This document shows, one piece after another, positions 35,598 to 47,636 of a DNA stretch of 64,000 nt. This DNA is from Candidula unifasciata. Its lineage: Eukaryota; Mollusca; Gastropoda; Stylommatophora; Geomitridae. Within the stretch, counting starts at the first letter, position 1, and each line of letters starts with the position of its first letter. The stretch is from positions 163,333 through 227,332 of the forward strand of contig CAJHNH020000833.1 in the NCBI GenBank assembly GCA_905116865.2, in the 5' to 3' direction. Under the pieces are notes generated by a model. That model saw only the letters and a list, made by a program, of their open reading frames with translations. It was not told the DNA's origin and ran no database searches. The translations under genes and the position numbers were made by a program.

Positions 35598-36354
35598 TTG
35601 CAGGAGTATCAACCTTTCAGGCAGCAGATCGAGTAGGCAAACAATCCGGACACGCGGGTAGGAGTATCAACCTTTCAAGCAGCAGATCGAGTAGGCAAAC
35701 AATCCGGACACGCGGGTAGGAGTATCAACCTTTCAGGCAGCAGATCGAGTAGGCAAACAATCCGGGCGCGGGTAGGAGTATCAACCTTTCAAGCAGCAGA
35801 TCAAGTAGGCAAACAATCCGGACACGCGGGTAGGAGTATCAACCTTTCAGGCAGCAGATCGAGTAGGCAAACAATCCGGACACGCGGGTAGGAGTATCAA
35901 CCTTTCAAGCAGCAGATCGAGTAGGCAAACAATCCGGACACGCGGGTAGGAGTATCAACCTTTCAAGCAGCAGATCGAGTAGGCAAACAATCCGGACACG
36001 CGGGTTTGAGTATCAACCTTTCAGGCAGCAGATCGAGTAGGCAAACAATCCGGACACGCGGGTAGGAGTATCAACCTTTCAGGCAGCAGATCGAGTAGGC
36101 AAACAATCCGGACACGCGGGCAGGAGTATCAACCTTTCAAGCAGCAGATCGAGTAGGCAAACAATCCGGACACGCGGGTAGGAGTATCAACCTTTCAAGC
36201 AGCAGATCGAGTAGGCAAACAATCCGGACACGCGGGTAGGAGTATCAACCTTTCAGGCAGCAGATCGAGTAGGCAAACAATCCGGACACGCGGGCAGGAG
36301 TATCAACCTTTCAAGCAGCAGATCGAGTAGGCAAACAATCCGGACACGCGGGTA
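35598..36354. repeat. 58-bp minisatellite, 13 units
   Basis: The unit is GGGTAGGAGTATCAACCTTT, CAAGCAGCAGATCGAGTAGG, CAAACAATCCGGACACGC. Units are almost identical apart from a CAAGC/CAGGC switch and GGGTAG/GGGCAG/GGGTTT variants. One unit near 35765 has a short deletion (CCGGGCGCGGG). Confidence 0.97.
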
Positions 36355-36355
36355 G

Positions 36356-37085
36356 ATAGTCGGATTATTTCAATTAGACACGGTTAAACGTGCACATTCA
36401 TGACCAGCATACAGTCATCAGACACAAATAAACATTGCAGACGTATAGGCTATTAAAAGAACATTTTTGCAGGCGTACCCAGGTGGCCGGCCACGCTGAT
36501 ATTGGCACGTCAGTATATTTATTACAGCATGGTTGAATGCATCTCTGAGTTTTGGACGGTAGCATTTGGTGCGTACATACAATTTCAGGTTAGGGCGGTG
36601 GAATTAGACCTCATATTGAATCACCGCACATAATCAGTACCTACGTTGATCTGGGCTTAACGTGGGTAGACAATATCAGACATCAAAGCATTTTCTGCAG
36701 TCAGCTAACAATCTAGCAAGGCAGCCACTACTTTTGACAGGGCGTATATTCTTTATAATGTACATCCAGTGGGAAATTGAACAGTTTCCCATTGGTATCC
36801 GTATTTGATGTCATGAAATATGACGAGTGCTCTGTGTGTAAACTTGCTTCTAAACTGCCGGGAGAAGGAAAGTTGAAAAATGTGTAGTCGAGGGAATACA
36901 CATTATCCTTTATATAAGAGGTTTCTAGTTATATTTTCCGGTATACAGTTTCCAAATATCCTCTAAACCCAGTGGGCGGACTACAAAATAGCGATGTCTT
37001 TGACCTTTTTAGCGGTGAGAGCCAAGAAGCTTGTGCCATCATATCGATGGATTCTCTGACTTAATAAATGTCTAACATGTCTTTT
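36356..37085. other. No gene recognised
   Basis: Unique-looking sequence without recognisable domains. Confidence 0.4.
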
Positions 37086-37089
37086 AGGG

Positions 37090-37350
37090 AAAACTGAATA
37101 GAAGGGCAGACATGCGTAGCGTTTCTTCTTATATTTCATTTACTGTGGCGTGTGTGGTGATGTCTATCCACAGCTTTCTGTTTCGTGTACTTTCATACAG
37201 TTCTGACACAGATGGTACCCAGTGCCATGATGTCAAACTATCCAGCACCTTTTCTCTCAGTCTTCGTCTGCCATTTTTACCCGACTATCTTTCGCACGGT
37301 CCAACTGTATTTCCGTTTTCTCCTTACAACGCAACCAAATAAGTTACATT
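37090..37350 (-). mobile_element. LINE ORF2 C-terminal fragment, antisense
   Basis: Minus-strand reading gives GKNGRRRLREKVLDSLTSWH, then WVPSVSELYESTRNRKLW. This follows the GRxRxRQKxLDxLTSW...ELxxxTRDRxxW pattern of LINE 3' coding ends. Upstream there is a frame break. Confidence 0.6.
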
Positions 37351-37689
37351 GTTTCCTTGTGGGTAATCAGTTCTCTTTGTGAGTCATGTTCTTTCAAGAT
37401 GTATTGGTTACTAAAATAAAAATAAAACATTCTGTACATGGTACTCTGTCTCGTTTTCCGGAAAGTACCCTCCATTGCTGTTCTTCCCAGGCCACCGTCA
37501 GTTTTCTGGAGACGTAGCTGTTTATGGGCCAATTCTCCTCAATGCTTTGATCATGTAATTTGTGTTTTTCTTATTCTTGATCTTCTGACTAGGTTAGTCC
37601 TTTAGAAAACAATAATCAAGGACCCTTTTCCGCTCCAAAAGTTACATCAAATATACAATGCTAGACTCTTATGTGGTCATAGGTCGATC

Positions 37690-37815
37690 GACAGTCGTTG
37701 GGTAATGTGGTCAGCATCACACCGGCTGCCTTTACTTCCCAGGATTTCGCTAGATGTTCATTTTAACCTAGGTCGACATGGGAGCCAGGTCAGATAAAAA
37801 AAAAAAAAAAAACTT
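37690..37815 (-). mobile_element. SINE fragment, family C, antisense
   Basis: TCACACCGGCTGCCTTTACT and TTCCCAGGAT are the inverse of the family C segment AAGTACAGGCGGCTGGCGTT. It breaks at a run of about 17 A. Confidence 0.65.
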
Positions 37816-37859
37816 TTGATGTGGATTCCGATAAACCGTTTTGACGAGGGAGCAGAGAA

Positions 37860-38200
37860 GGGGGATGCTAATAACGCCACTGCCTCCCTGTCAAGCGTGT
37901 CGAATTGGGGAACTTCCCTCCAAAGACTGAGCTTGAATAGCGAGAGACCAACAGTATGAATACGTCGCAGAACCATCTCCAGCATTTGTTGGCTGTTGTG
38001 GTTTTCTAGTCAAATTTTAGGTTTAGTAGTTTGCCATTGCCTCTAAAACGGTCAGCTCTCGAATACAAATAAGCAGATTTGTAAAAGGGATGTGTACGTA
38101 AAATATAGGTTCTGGAATACGACCAAAGTCCAGAAGTGAACGAACAACTAAAACTTCTAGCCGAAATTAATAAACGGTGAAGCTGAGAGAAAAAAAAAAG
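37860..38200 (+). mobile_element. Family A element, diverged, with extra central segment
   Basis: Matches family A at both ends (CGAATTGGGGAACTTCC early; GATTTGTAAAAGGGATGTG and AACGGTGAAGCTGAGAG late). It carries about 110 additional bases in the middle (a TTTAGTAGTTTGCCATTGCC block). That block also occurs near 338-420 and 10580-10640, so it is a separate dispersed unit. Confidence 0.6.
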
Positions 38201-38744
38201 GAAGCAAAAATCCGATTCGGAGCGAACTGGAACCTAGGATCATCAGACCAGTATCTAGGTACGCTACGTTACAGCATTTCTCAATGAGGCATGTCAAACA
38301 TCATTCCCAGCACTAGATTACAATCCACGTGGGATTTGATAGCAAACAAACAGAAGGTAACCATCCTGTCGTAAAAGGCGACTATTAGGAGTTTGTTGAA
38401 ATTGAATGTGTTGTGCTGAAATCCATGGATATCTCAGCCTAGATATAAACCATAACACAAGCGGAGGAGAAAGAGGAAGAAGAAGAAAACAAGTGTAAAA
38501 AGGGCGGGCGGGCAGGCAGGCGGGCGGGCTGATGGACGGACAGGCGGACGGACGGAAGAAGGCGAAGGGTGAGAAGGGGGAGGCGAAAAAAAGAGGAGGA
38601 GAAAATGAGAAGACAAGGAAAAGGGAAAACTGGAAGAGGAGGAGGAAAATGAGAAGACAAGAAAAAGGAAAACTGGAAGAGGAGGAGAGGGAGGAAAAGT
38701 AGAAGGAGAAGAATGTGCAGAAGGAAAAAGAATTTGTATAACTA

Positions 38745-38935
38745 TTCAAGCAGCATAGATTAAGATCTTCGTATTCGTTTCTCGTTTTACTGCTTCGGCT
38801 CTCCAAGGGGTTAGTGGGTATAGCTTCTCTTGCCGCCTCGGCCATAGCCACTGGATAGTGTTGTAGAGTTTCTCCCTGGTGTTATCTCCCCATCTTGTTC
38901 TTGGTCTCAGTGGAGCTGTACTTCCCCCCCCCCCC
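38745..38935 (-). mobile_element. LINE C-terminal fragment, antisense
   Basis: The minus frame reads PRTRWGDNTREKLYNTIQWL, resembling GRPRTTWKDNIRETL at 16680-16720. A C run of about 13 (38923-38935) lies at the upstream edge. Downstream on the minus strand is a purine-poor, CTTCC-rich stretch. Confidence 0.6.
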
Positions 38936-39132
38936 ACCCAAGTATAAGACTTCTATGGTATGGAATAGTATGATAATGCATTTTATTTTGAGGTCTTTAA
39001 GGGTAATTAACTGTGGGTTCTTGGTCGATTATTTTTTAATCTTATGAATTACTTTCCTATTTTCTCTCTTCTGATCATATTAGCAGTATTTCTCACGTCA
39101 CGATGACTGAATCAAACTAAAATAATTTAATG

Positions 39133-39134
<2 letters not shown>

Positions 39135-39200
<66 letters not shown>
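39135..39200. repeat. (CA)n microsatellite
   Basis: About 32 CA units with one TA. Confidence 0.95.
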
Positions 39201-39394
39201 GGCATAATTAGTACGCGATTGAGAAAACGAACTAGGAAAGAAGGGAAACACTCCAGATTTAAAAGAACTGAACTCTGAAGATGTAAAAATTTCTGGATTA
39301 CTAATTTGTAAATGTTCACCTGGTGAGAAGGTTTTAGATGGACGGTTTAAACAGAGGACGCAACAGTTAGACACACTATGTGAAGAAAAAAAAA

Positions 39395-39395
<1 letters not shown>

Positions 39396-39480
<85 letters not shown>

Positions 39481-39494
39481 GTATGTGTGTGTGA
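39396..39494. repeat. (AT)n(GT)n compound microsatellite
   Basis: About 20 AT units followed by about 28 GT units, the same AT-then-GT order as at 12444-12505. Confidence 0.95.
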
Positions 39495-39702
39495 AAGGAA
39501 AAGATGTTTAATATTGCATGCACACAGCGTTATCCTCTCTCTTATTAGGGAGTTCGTGCACTGTACTAGAGTTGTTCTGGTGTGAGAAAAGATTAGAACA
39601 ATCCCTGTCAACGAATATGATCTTTTACCAAAGTCTCGGTGGATAAAGACTGACTGGACGAGATTAAATCTTTCAGTACCCAGCAGTTCTCCATGAGTTT
39701 AG

Positions 39703-39925
39703 TATTTTCTGCTGATATGATGTATTTTCTACTGATATGATGTATTTTCTGCTGATATGATGTATTTTCTACTGATATGATGTATTTTCTGCTGATATGA
39801 TGTATTTTCTGCTGATATGATGTATTTTCTGCTGATATGATGTATTTTCTGCTGATATGATGAATTTTCTGCAAATATGATGTTTCTGCTGATATGATGA
39901 ATTTTCTGCTGATATTATGTATTTT
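39703..39925. repeat. 20-bp tandem repeat, about 11 units
   Basis: Unit TGATATGATGTATTTTCTGC with one ACTGATATGATG variant and one shortened unit near 39880. Confidence 0.95.
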
Positions 39926-39952
39926 CGGCAACTCTCTGAGTACTAACTCCAT

Positions 39953-40332
39953 CAGTTTTTCGCAACGTGGGGTTCACCCTTAACGCGTGGTGGAAAAAAA
40001 AGGGGAGAGGGGGGGGGGGAGCAATTTGATTGTTAAAAGGATAGGGGAATTTTATTGTTGAAATGGAAGGGGGCGACTTTTTTATTGTTAAAAAACAGGG
40101 GGGGGGGGAGGGGAATTCCTTGTTAAAAAAGGGGTGGTGGCAAAATGATTGTTACAAGATAGAGGAGGGAAGGGGGCAATTGCATTGTGGGGAAGGGGGT
40201 TTTAATTGTTACTGGGGGGGGGGGGGGGGTTATGAAATGGACTCGTCAACCGATGGCGATATTGCATAGGGAGCATAATACTTTTAGAAAGGCTTAAGTG
40301 GGTCGTGGCTCAATAAAGTTTGAGAAACACTG
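39953..40332. mobile_element. Second hAT-like short transposon, G-rich interior
   Basis: Left end CAGTTTTTCGCAACGTGG and inverted right end CAGTGTTTCTCAAACTTTAT are similar to hAT ends. The flanking 8-mers AACTCCAT (39945-39952) and AACTACAG (40333-40340) match at six positions, so the duplication is degraded. The interior is a degenerate repeat of TTGTTAAAA words separated by G runs of 6-17. There is no transposase. Confidence 0.6.
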
Positions 40333-40552
40333 AACTACAGGCTTCACTAGGCAGCTCAGTCTCAGCTGTCCCATTTATGATTTTGCTTCATGACCTTATA
40401 ACTTTAACCTTCTTCAAGCCTGTGTATGTATAAGTTTAATGAACCCATTCTAAAGACGCTATTTTTAGTGGGCAATCTGGCCTTGTCTTGAAAGAGTTAA
40501 ACGAGAACAGAAAATACGGAAACAAGAAAAGTGTGCTAGAAGAGATTCCCAC

Positions 40553-40985
40553 TGCACATTGAATCATTCACTCCATAAGTGCTTTGTTCGCTTTAGTATA
40601 TGTGTTATTGTGTAAAGCTGATTCGTCAAAAGACCATCCTTGTTACTGCACATTGAATCATTCACTCCATAAGTGCTTTGTTCGCATTAGTATATGTGTT
40701 ATTGTGTAAAGCTGATTCGTCAAAAGACCATCCTTGTTACTGCACATTGAATCATTCACTCCATAAGTGCTTTGTTCGCATTAGTATATGTGTTTTTGTG
40801 TAAAGCTGATTCGTCAAAAGACCATCCTTGTTACCGCACATGGAATCATTCACTCCATAAGTGCTTTGTTCGCTTTAGTATATGTGTTATTGTGTAAAGC
40901 TGATTCGTCAACAGACCATCCTTATTACTGCACATGGAATCATTCACTCCATCTGTGTTCTAGTCTCTCTGATGTATCTGCCAGT
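40553..40985. repeat. 94-bp tandem repeat, 4.5 units
   Basis: Unit starts at 40553, 40647, 40741, 40835 and 40929 (TGCACATTGAATCATTCACT and onward). Units differ by one to four bases. Confidence 0.97.
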
Positions 40986-41029
40986 GTGTCCAGTTAATTA
41001 GATAGTCGACAGATGGTTTCCTTTGCACA

Positions 41030-41345
41030 TTGCCTTCTTCTTTATAGAGTTCACCGGTTGTAAACTTCGATAGTTAGTTCTCCTTGTTTGTCCACTCCTG
41101 GACTTTGGTCCTGTTCCATGACTTGGCTTGTTTATACACATATCCACTTTTCAGATCTAACTTATTTATATCCAGACTATCTGTTGCTTGCCTCTCAATC
41201 AGATGTACTCTCATTTCGATTCCAGACAAACACTCCTAAACTGTGGCATTTTACAACATGTTTGTGGGGAGGGGCGGTAGGTCTAGCTACTAAACGCCAG
41301 CCGCCACACCATTCCACCCACTCCCAATGAGGCCTGGAACACACG
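41030..41345 (-). mobile_element. Family A element, antisense
   Basis: Minus-strand reading ends in GTTTACAACCGGTGAACTCT with a short GAAG tail. GTCCAGGAGTGGACAAACAA and the TGAGGCATT-like blocks fit the family order with heavy divergence. Confidence 0.6.
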
Positions 41346-42224
41346 ATAGTTTCTGCACATTGAAGCAGTCAGCCCTGATCAGCTGAGTATGTCTCTCAAC
41401 ATGTTGTATGACATTAGTCAAGAGATTGTTCTCATTGCAGACTGAATCATCCAGTGCACAAAAGCTCTGATCCTCTCCTGAGTATATCTTTGTGTGTTGC
41501 ATGAAGAGACGAAACGCTAAAACGAGATCGCTTTGAAACAGACTTTACAACTGTCACGGAGATCCGTTGTCCTGTCTTCCGTTATGGAAGGTGACGATTG
41601 GGGTCAGTGTTCATGAAGTGTAACCGGCAGGAGATCTGGCTGTAAAGTTACTCTATGTTCACACACCATTAACGCATAGTAGGGGAGACTGTGTTGGGTC
41701 CAGGGTTTCCCTGACTGTCTGCAACATAAACAAATAACGCTTAGCTAGAAGGATTGGGGGTTGCAGGGTAGCGGTGTTTACAACGGCTAAGTCTCAAGAT
41801 GACGTAAATACGACAAAGACAACGAAGCAAGAAGCAATAATCTTCATCCTGGTAAAACATCAGCAAAATGGAAAAACCTCGGCAGGAAAGTGGCAAAGGT
41901 AAAGAAGGAATAGACAGTCATTTTAAAATCAGCGAAGCACACAACTTCCAGTGTGGCCTCTGGCGGCCAGTTCTCGGCTGGTGGTGGTTGGGGGGGGGGG
42001 GGGGGAGAATGGGAGGGGAAGGGGAGAGAGCTGTTGCCCATTGAAACAGCATGTTATAAATGGATCCTCGATTTATTACTCAGAAACATGGAAAAAAAAT
42101 TCTTCTCCTATGGCTGAAAGTTTTCTTCTCCCTTGGCTGAACGAATTAAGGGGAACAGAGAAAGAAGCTGGTCAGATCACCTCGTAGGTCTAATGTCCGA
42201 CATTTTGCGTGGACCTCCTCAGTC
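41346..42224. other. No gene recognised
   Basis: Contains a G run at about 41989-42006. Short frames have no domain. Confidence 0.4.
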
Positions 42225-42450
42225 TTCGCTTTTCGATCTTGATCGTGTGGGGCCGGGGGCCTATTGGGGAGGGGAAAGAACATACCCCCCCCCCCCCCCC
42301 CAATAAACATGTCGTCTAAATATAGACTAATCAGTCGTGTTTCCTTTACCTGAGAAGCGAGTAACCAACAGTTTGCATACAAATAAGCCAGATCTGTAAA
42401 ATGGATGTGTACGCAGAACTCAAGTTCTGGAACAAAGTTAACTTCTAGAT
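42225..42450 (+). mobile_element. Family A element, truncated
   Basis: GTGTGGGGCCGGGGGCCTAT, a C run of 18 (42286-42302), CATGTCGTCTAAATATAGAC, AACCAACAGTTTGCATAC and GATCTGTAAAATGGATGTG. The 3' tail is missing. As in the copy at 18262, a C run occurs inside the element. Confidence 0.7.
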
Positions 42451-43059
42451 CGTATAGTCTGTAGGATTAACACAGCAAGGGTTAGAATCAGAATCACCAA
42501 TCTGGCACATGTAGAAACGACGTCATCAAATCCTCGAGCGTTAATACGGACGCCTGCCAGATGTTTTGCTACAAGTATTCCGAATTTAAAAAGCACGTGT
42601 CCACGGCCACAATCTGGCCATTAGTTGAGACCGGAAAGTTAAACCAAAAGGGGGTTTAATAATGTCTTGCCACGGGGGGGGGGGGGGGTGTGCATTGCGC
42701 TCTAACATCTGGGATCATATGAGTAAAGATTCTACATCACAGCGTTCAGGACAAGCTTGTATTAGCTCTGTCTCCATCCTCAACAGATAGCGAAGGGTTT
42801 CCACACTAACACTACCCCTTGTTATATGGTCAACTTCTCGTCTTGCCTTCCCTCTGAGTGTCGAGTAGCGACCAGAGCCCGCAGCCACTCGCTGTGACGT
42901 GGAGTGCCCTCTGACGTAGAACTGAAGTCTAAAGTGTTGAACCTAAAGGTGCACATATCTCAGCCTAGCTGTAAACACATAGCAAAGTGCCAGCCGCAAT
43001 TCTAAGGGCAGTCGCAGAAGACAAGGAAAAATAATTTATGGTGAATAGTCTCTGAGTGG
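42451..43059. other. No gene recognised
   Basis: Contains a G run at 42676-42690. No known element identified. Confidence 0.4.
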
Positions 43060-43375
43060 GTTCCAGAGTCTCATTTGGAGGGAAGTGGATAAAACAGACA
43101 TGTGAGTAGTAAATGACCTGATACACTCACTACTCATGTGTTTAAAGAAGTCTCAAAAGGTGACATATTAGGGGTGTTTCCTTCGGATTTGGCGTGCATC
43201 TCGCAGAGAAGCAAGGAACCAACAGTCAACATACAAAAAATCCATACCTGTAAAATGGATGTGCACGCGAAACTCATGTTCTGCAGTAAGACTGAAATCC
43301 AGAAGTGAAAAAAAAAAAAAACTAGAACTTTCGGTCGGTGTTTACAGCCGGTGAACGCGAAGAAGAAGAATTCTA
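43060..43375 (+). mobile_element. Family A element
   Basis: GGGTTCCAGAGTCTCATTTG near the start, GGAACCAACAGTCAACATAC, CTGTAAAATGGATGTGCACG and a 3' end TTTACAGCCGGTGAACGCGA followed by AGAAGAAGAA. The middle is interrupted by CATGTGAGTAGT-type sequence present in inverted order nearby (43098 and 43130). Confidence 0.7.
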
Positions 43376-43479
43376 ACTAAAATTTATGGATAGACTAATA
43401 TGTTGTCTGGCAAGCACACGATGGTATCGATGCTGATAATTCACGACACAGCGACGTCATGTGTCTGTAAAGTTTAGAA

Positions 43480-43625
43480 GTAGTCATCAGTTGTCATTAC
43501 TGGTGATCTTTCAGTGCTAGTCATCTGTTGTCATTACTCATGATCTTTCAGCTCTAGCCATCCATTGTTCCTACAGATTATCTTTCAGCTCTAGTCATCC
43601 ATTGTCATTACTGACACTTTATGTA
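43480..43625. repeat. Degenerate 40-bp repeat, about 3 units
   Basis: GTCATCTGTTGTCATTACT and GATCTTTCAGCTCTAG words recur with about 42-bp spacing. Confidence 0.75.
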
Positions 43626-43852
43626 CATCAGCTGTCTGATTTAGGGTAGGTGGCTATCTCAGAACTTCCCACTGGAGTCTACGACCGGTGGACACGAAGA
43701 TGAGGAAGGGCGTGACCAATTACCACCATTTCAACCCAATCACCATCCACCACCTCATCCCCACCAACAACTAGAATCCCAACATGATCGTAGTTCTTCA
43801 CTTGTTGTACTTTATGTAAAGTATCACCTGTCAACCTCGAGGTAGACAGTCG

Positions 43853-44395
43853 TCTCAACCTCACCGACAACCACCGTCTCAACCTCAACAACCACCGTCT
43901 CAACCTCACCGACAACCACCGTCTCAACCTCACCGACAACCACCGTCTCAACCTCATCAACAACCACCGTCTCAACCTCATCAACAACCACCGTCTCAAC
44001 CTCATCAACAACCACCGTCTCAATCCGACTGACCACTGCCTCAGAGCCACCAACAACCACAGTCGTAACCCGACCACAACCGTCACGACCAGACCAAAAA
44101 CCGTCTCAGCCTGACAACAGTCATCGTCTCAACCCTTTCGATAAAGACAGTCACCATCTCAACCCCACCAACAACCACCATCTCAACCTGACCAACAACC
44201 ACCATCTCAACCTGACCAACAACCACCATCTCAACCTGACCAACAACCACCATCTCAACCTGACCAACAACCACCATCTCAACCTGACCAACAACAACCA
44301 TCTCAACCTGACCAACAACAACCATCTCAACCTGACCAACAACAACCATCTCAACCTGACCAACAACCACCATCTCAAACCTACCAACAAAAAAG
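43853..44395. repeat. 24-bp minisatellite, about 22 units
   Basis: The unit is approximately ACAACCACCGTCTCAACCTC followed by ACCG, with a change to ACAACCACCATCTCAACCTG after about 44160. The plus strand is almost free of G. Minus-frame translations (ETVVVGEV-like octads) are repeat artefacts. Confidence 0.95.
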
Positions 44396-45215
44396 AACCA
44401 CCGCCTCAAACCTACCAACAAAACAACCACCGCCCCAACCCTACCAACAAAACAACCACCACCTAAAACCTACCAACAAAACAACCACCGGTTAAAACCT
44501 ACCAACAAAACAACCACCACCTAAAACCTACCAACAAAACAACCACCGGCTAAAACCTACCAACAAAACAACCACCGGTTAAAACCTACCAACAAAACAA
44601 CCACCACCTAAAACCTACCAACAAAACAACCACCGGCTAAAACCTACCAACAAAACAACCACCGCCTTAACCCTACCAATAAAACAACCACCGCCCTAAC
44701 CCTACCAACAAAACAACATCCGCTTCAAACCTACCAACCACCACCACCTCAACCCTACCAACAGAACAACCACCGACTCAAACCTACCAACAAAACAACC
44801 ACCGCCCCAACCCTTCCAAGAAAAACAACCACCGCCTCAAACCTACCAACAAAACAACCACCGCCCCAACCCTACCAAGAAAAACAACCACCGCCTCAAA
44901 CCTACTAACAAAACAACCACCACCTCAACCCTACCAACAACCACCATCTCAACTTGACCAACAACCACTTTCTCCTACCAATAAAGATAGCCACCGTCTC
45001 AAACCCACAAGGGGAAAAAACCCAGTCTCAACTCAACCAACAAAACAACCGCCGCCTCAACTCTACCAACGAAACAACCACCGCCTCAAACCTACCAACA
45101 AAACAACCCCCGCCCCAAACCTACCAACAAAACAACCACCGACCCAAACCTACCAACAAAACAACCCCCGACCCAAACCTACCAACAAAACAACCACCGA
45201 CGCAAACCTACCAAC
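44396..45215. repeat. 29-bp minisatellite, about 28 units
   Basis: The unit is approximately CAACAAAACAACCACCGGCT followed by AAAACCTAC. It grades from the 24-bp array on the left, sharing CAACCACC and CCTACC words, so the two probably have one origin. Confidence 0.95.
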
Positions 45216-45779
45216 AAGCACCATCAAAGAATACCACGCTGCCCGTATGGAGACCTTTCACATGTACTGCAATAACTATCCATGAAATCAATCAAGCAAG
45301 CTGTTTTATTTCGTGCCCCAGTTCTCCGTGTTGGTTTAACATTCATAACAACCTATTCCTACTTAAATAACTATAACCATTTGATAGTTCCGCCCTTTTA
45401 GTTTCTGATCCTTGCCTTCGCTTGAATTCACAAAATGGAAATATATTTTCTTTATTTCTTTCTTTGTCGACGATCTGTATTCAAAGGCTAACCCCCCGAC
45501 GTTTTACGTGCGCTGTATGTGTTTAGTTTCGTTCCTTTACCCATTTTCTCATCTCCTCTATGGCGAAGACAGAATCTTCTGCGTAGGTTTTTGTTATGTA
45601 AATCTGTGTACTCTGTGGTGAAATCTTCCCGTCCGCCCTTTCTTGGCGTGTGGTGACACCTGTTTGAAATATAAATCACGGTGAATATATTTTTTATTGA
45701 AGGTTCACCGAATAGTTTAGGTCTTTTGGGTTATTTGCGAATAACAAAGAAGTAAAAAGCCCTTTTAAAACTAATGGCT
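45216..45779. other. No gene recognised
   Basis: Unique-looking sequence; short open frames only. Confidence 0.4.
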
Positions 45780-46060
45780 CCCTGTATGGGTTCCAGGACC
45801 CCATTAGGAGCTGCGTGAAGCTGCACTGACCCCTTTCCCCCCACAAGCATATCCAACACAGCGACTAATTACGGATATTTCCTTTGAAGTCGGAGTGCAT
45901 CTGCCTGCGAGGGGACAAACCAGCAGTCTACATTCTACACACAAGGCAGACCTGTAAAATGGGTGTGCAGGTAAAACTCAAAACTGACCAGACGTGGGTC
46001 AACAACCAGAACTTTCCGCCAGCATTTACCAGACGGTGAACGCTAAAAACACGCAGAAGC
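45780..46060 (+). mobile_element. Family A element
   Basis: TGTATGGGTTCCAGGACCCC, ACAAGCATATCC, GCGACTAATTACGGATATTT, GAAGTCGGAGTGCATCTGCC, ACCTGTAAAATGGGTGTGCA and GACGGTGAACGCTAAAAAC. The GAA tail is degraded. Confidence 0.75.
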
Positions 46061-46089
46061 TGAAAGATTATGGTGTATATTCTAGGTTT

Positions 46090-46235
46090 ATGGTTTGTTA
46101 GACCTACCAACATCACACTGGCTACCTTTACTTCCCAGGACTTTACCTGGTATCCCTTTTAGCCAATTTCGTTTTTGATTGGGATTTGATCCAACAGCCT
46201 TCGTGCTCTAGGCGAGCGTCTAGCTAAAAAAAAAA
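46090..46235 (-). mobile_element. SINE, family C, antisense
   Basis: CACACTGGCTACCTTTACTT and CCCAGGACTTTACC are the inverse of the family C body. The head at 46190-46235 shows an inverted, decayed B box (GGGATTTGATCCAAC) and TAGGCGAGCGTCTAGC. Confidence 0.7.
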
Positions 46236-46332
46236 GAACTAAGAAAAAATTGTTCTTATAGTTTTTGGACAATTGTACAAGAATCCAATCGCCGAAGAGA
46301 AGAGCGCCTCAGCAGACAAAACTCTTAAAGAC

Positions 46333-46492
46333 GACACTTATTACACTGTAGTCAGCCCTTGTTTTAGAGGCGGCACTTATTACACTGTAGTCAGCCTTTG
46401 TTTTAGAGACGGCACTTATTACACTGTAGTCAGCCTTTGTTTTAGAGACGGCACTTATTACACTGTAGTCAGCCTTTGTTTTAGAGACGGCA
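46333..46492. repeat. 39-bp tandem repeat, 4 units
   Basis: The unit is GGCACTTATTACACTGTAGT followed by CAGCCTTTGTTTTAGAGAC. The 13-codon period keeps the frames open; there is no other coding evidence. Confidence 0.95.
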
Positions 46493-47636
46493 GCGCATTT
46501 TATTGTATATTTTGTTTTTAATTTTGTTGTTGTTTTGTACACTGAATACGATTCAGACGGAAACTTTTGGTTACATGGATAAGCTTCTTTTCCCTTTTTC
46601 CCTTGATAGTCCTGGTAATTTGGTAATCCCAGTTTAAGATTCATAGCAAACGGATCACCCCGTAGTTGCTCCGCACCTATGCGAACGAAAAACACACAGA
46701 ATGTCTATCACTTTCCTCTTGTGGAAACATTTTCTGAATCTACAGTTCACAACACCACTTTGGTCACAGTCGAAACACATTTCAAATTAAATCCGCAGCT
46801 CATAGTGTCGTGCCGTGCTATCAACTCAGTATTTGCTTTAAAAACTATATTATTTCAGTCTTCAAATGGGAGATATAGCAGCGACCACCGTCTGTAAGAA
46901 AACAGTCAACCCGCCTAACCTCCATTTTGACCGGAAACATCCTTTGAGCTTTTCTAGTCACAGTTTTAGGCAACCTCCAGTCCCTGGAGACCATAGAGTT
47001 TTGCCGCTGGTTTTGGGACCTTAAATTCCAATGCGGAAGTAGCAGAATGCGCAACATGCTCCATATAAAAACGTCGATACGCTATCGTTCTGAAAATGGT
47101 TTTCTCTCAGACGTCTCCTCTCTATAGGTTGCTGTGTCTAGCCTCTTTCAGACTACCACAGTCGGATTTTACTGTCTGCCTCCAAAGGAGTCCGTCTGCG
47201 CCCATCTTTGACAAGAAGTTGATAGCAATGCTGGAGTTAACCTCTCCAGGGCACAGGTCTTGGCATGTTGAACTGTAGTACGAAGCAACATTTAGTGTTG
47301 TATGTTCAGTTTTCTTTCAACCCACAGGTGGTAAACGTGAAGTACAGCCGTTTAGAAAAGAAAGTAAAAAGTGAACATCCGGATCAAAATAGCTGAATAA
47401 GTAATACAATAGCGGATATATTAGTGATCGTGTCATATATAACAAATTCATGCGACATTTCTGTTATTGTCGGATTTATGAAACGCTCGTAATTGCTGTA
47501 GCTATCAGATTTCTGGAGTATTTATCGACTAAACGCACAGAACAGATACAATGCCATGGAGTTAATACTGAATATTGACGAACAGTTGGATATGAGGGGG
47601 GAGGGGGGGAATGGGGGTGGGGGGTCAACACAACAG
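46493..47636. other. No gene recognised; small family A-like remnant
   Basis: A GGTAAACGTGAAGTACAGCC block near 47329 resembles the 3' end of family A. Nothing else is recognised. Confidence 0.4.
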
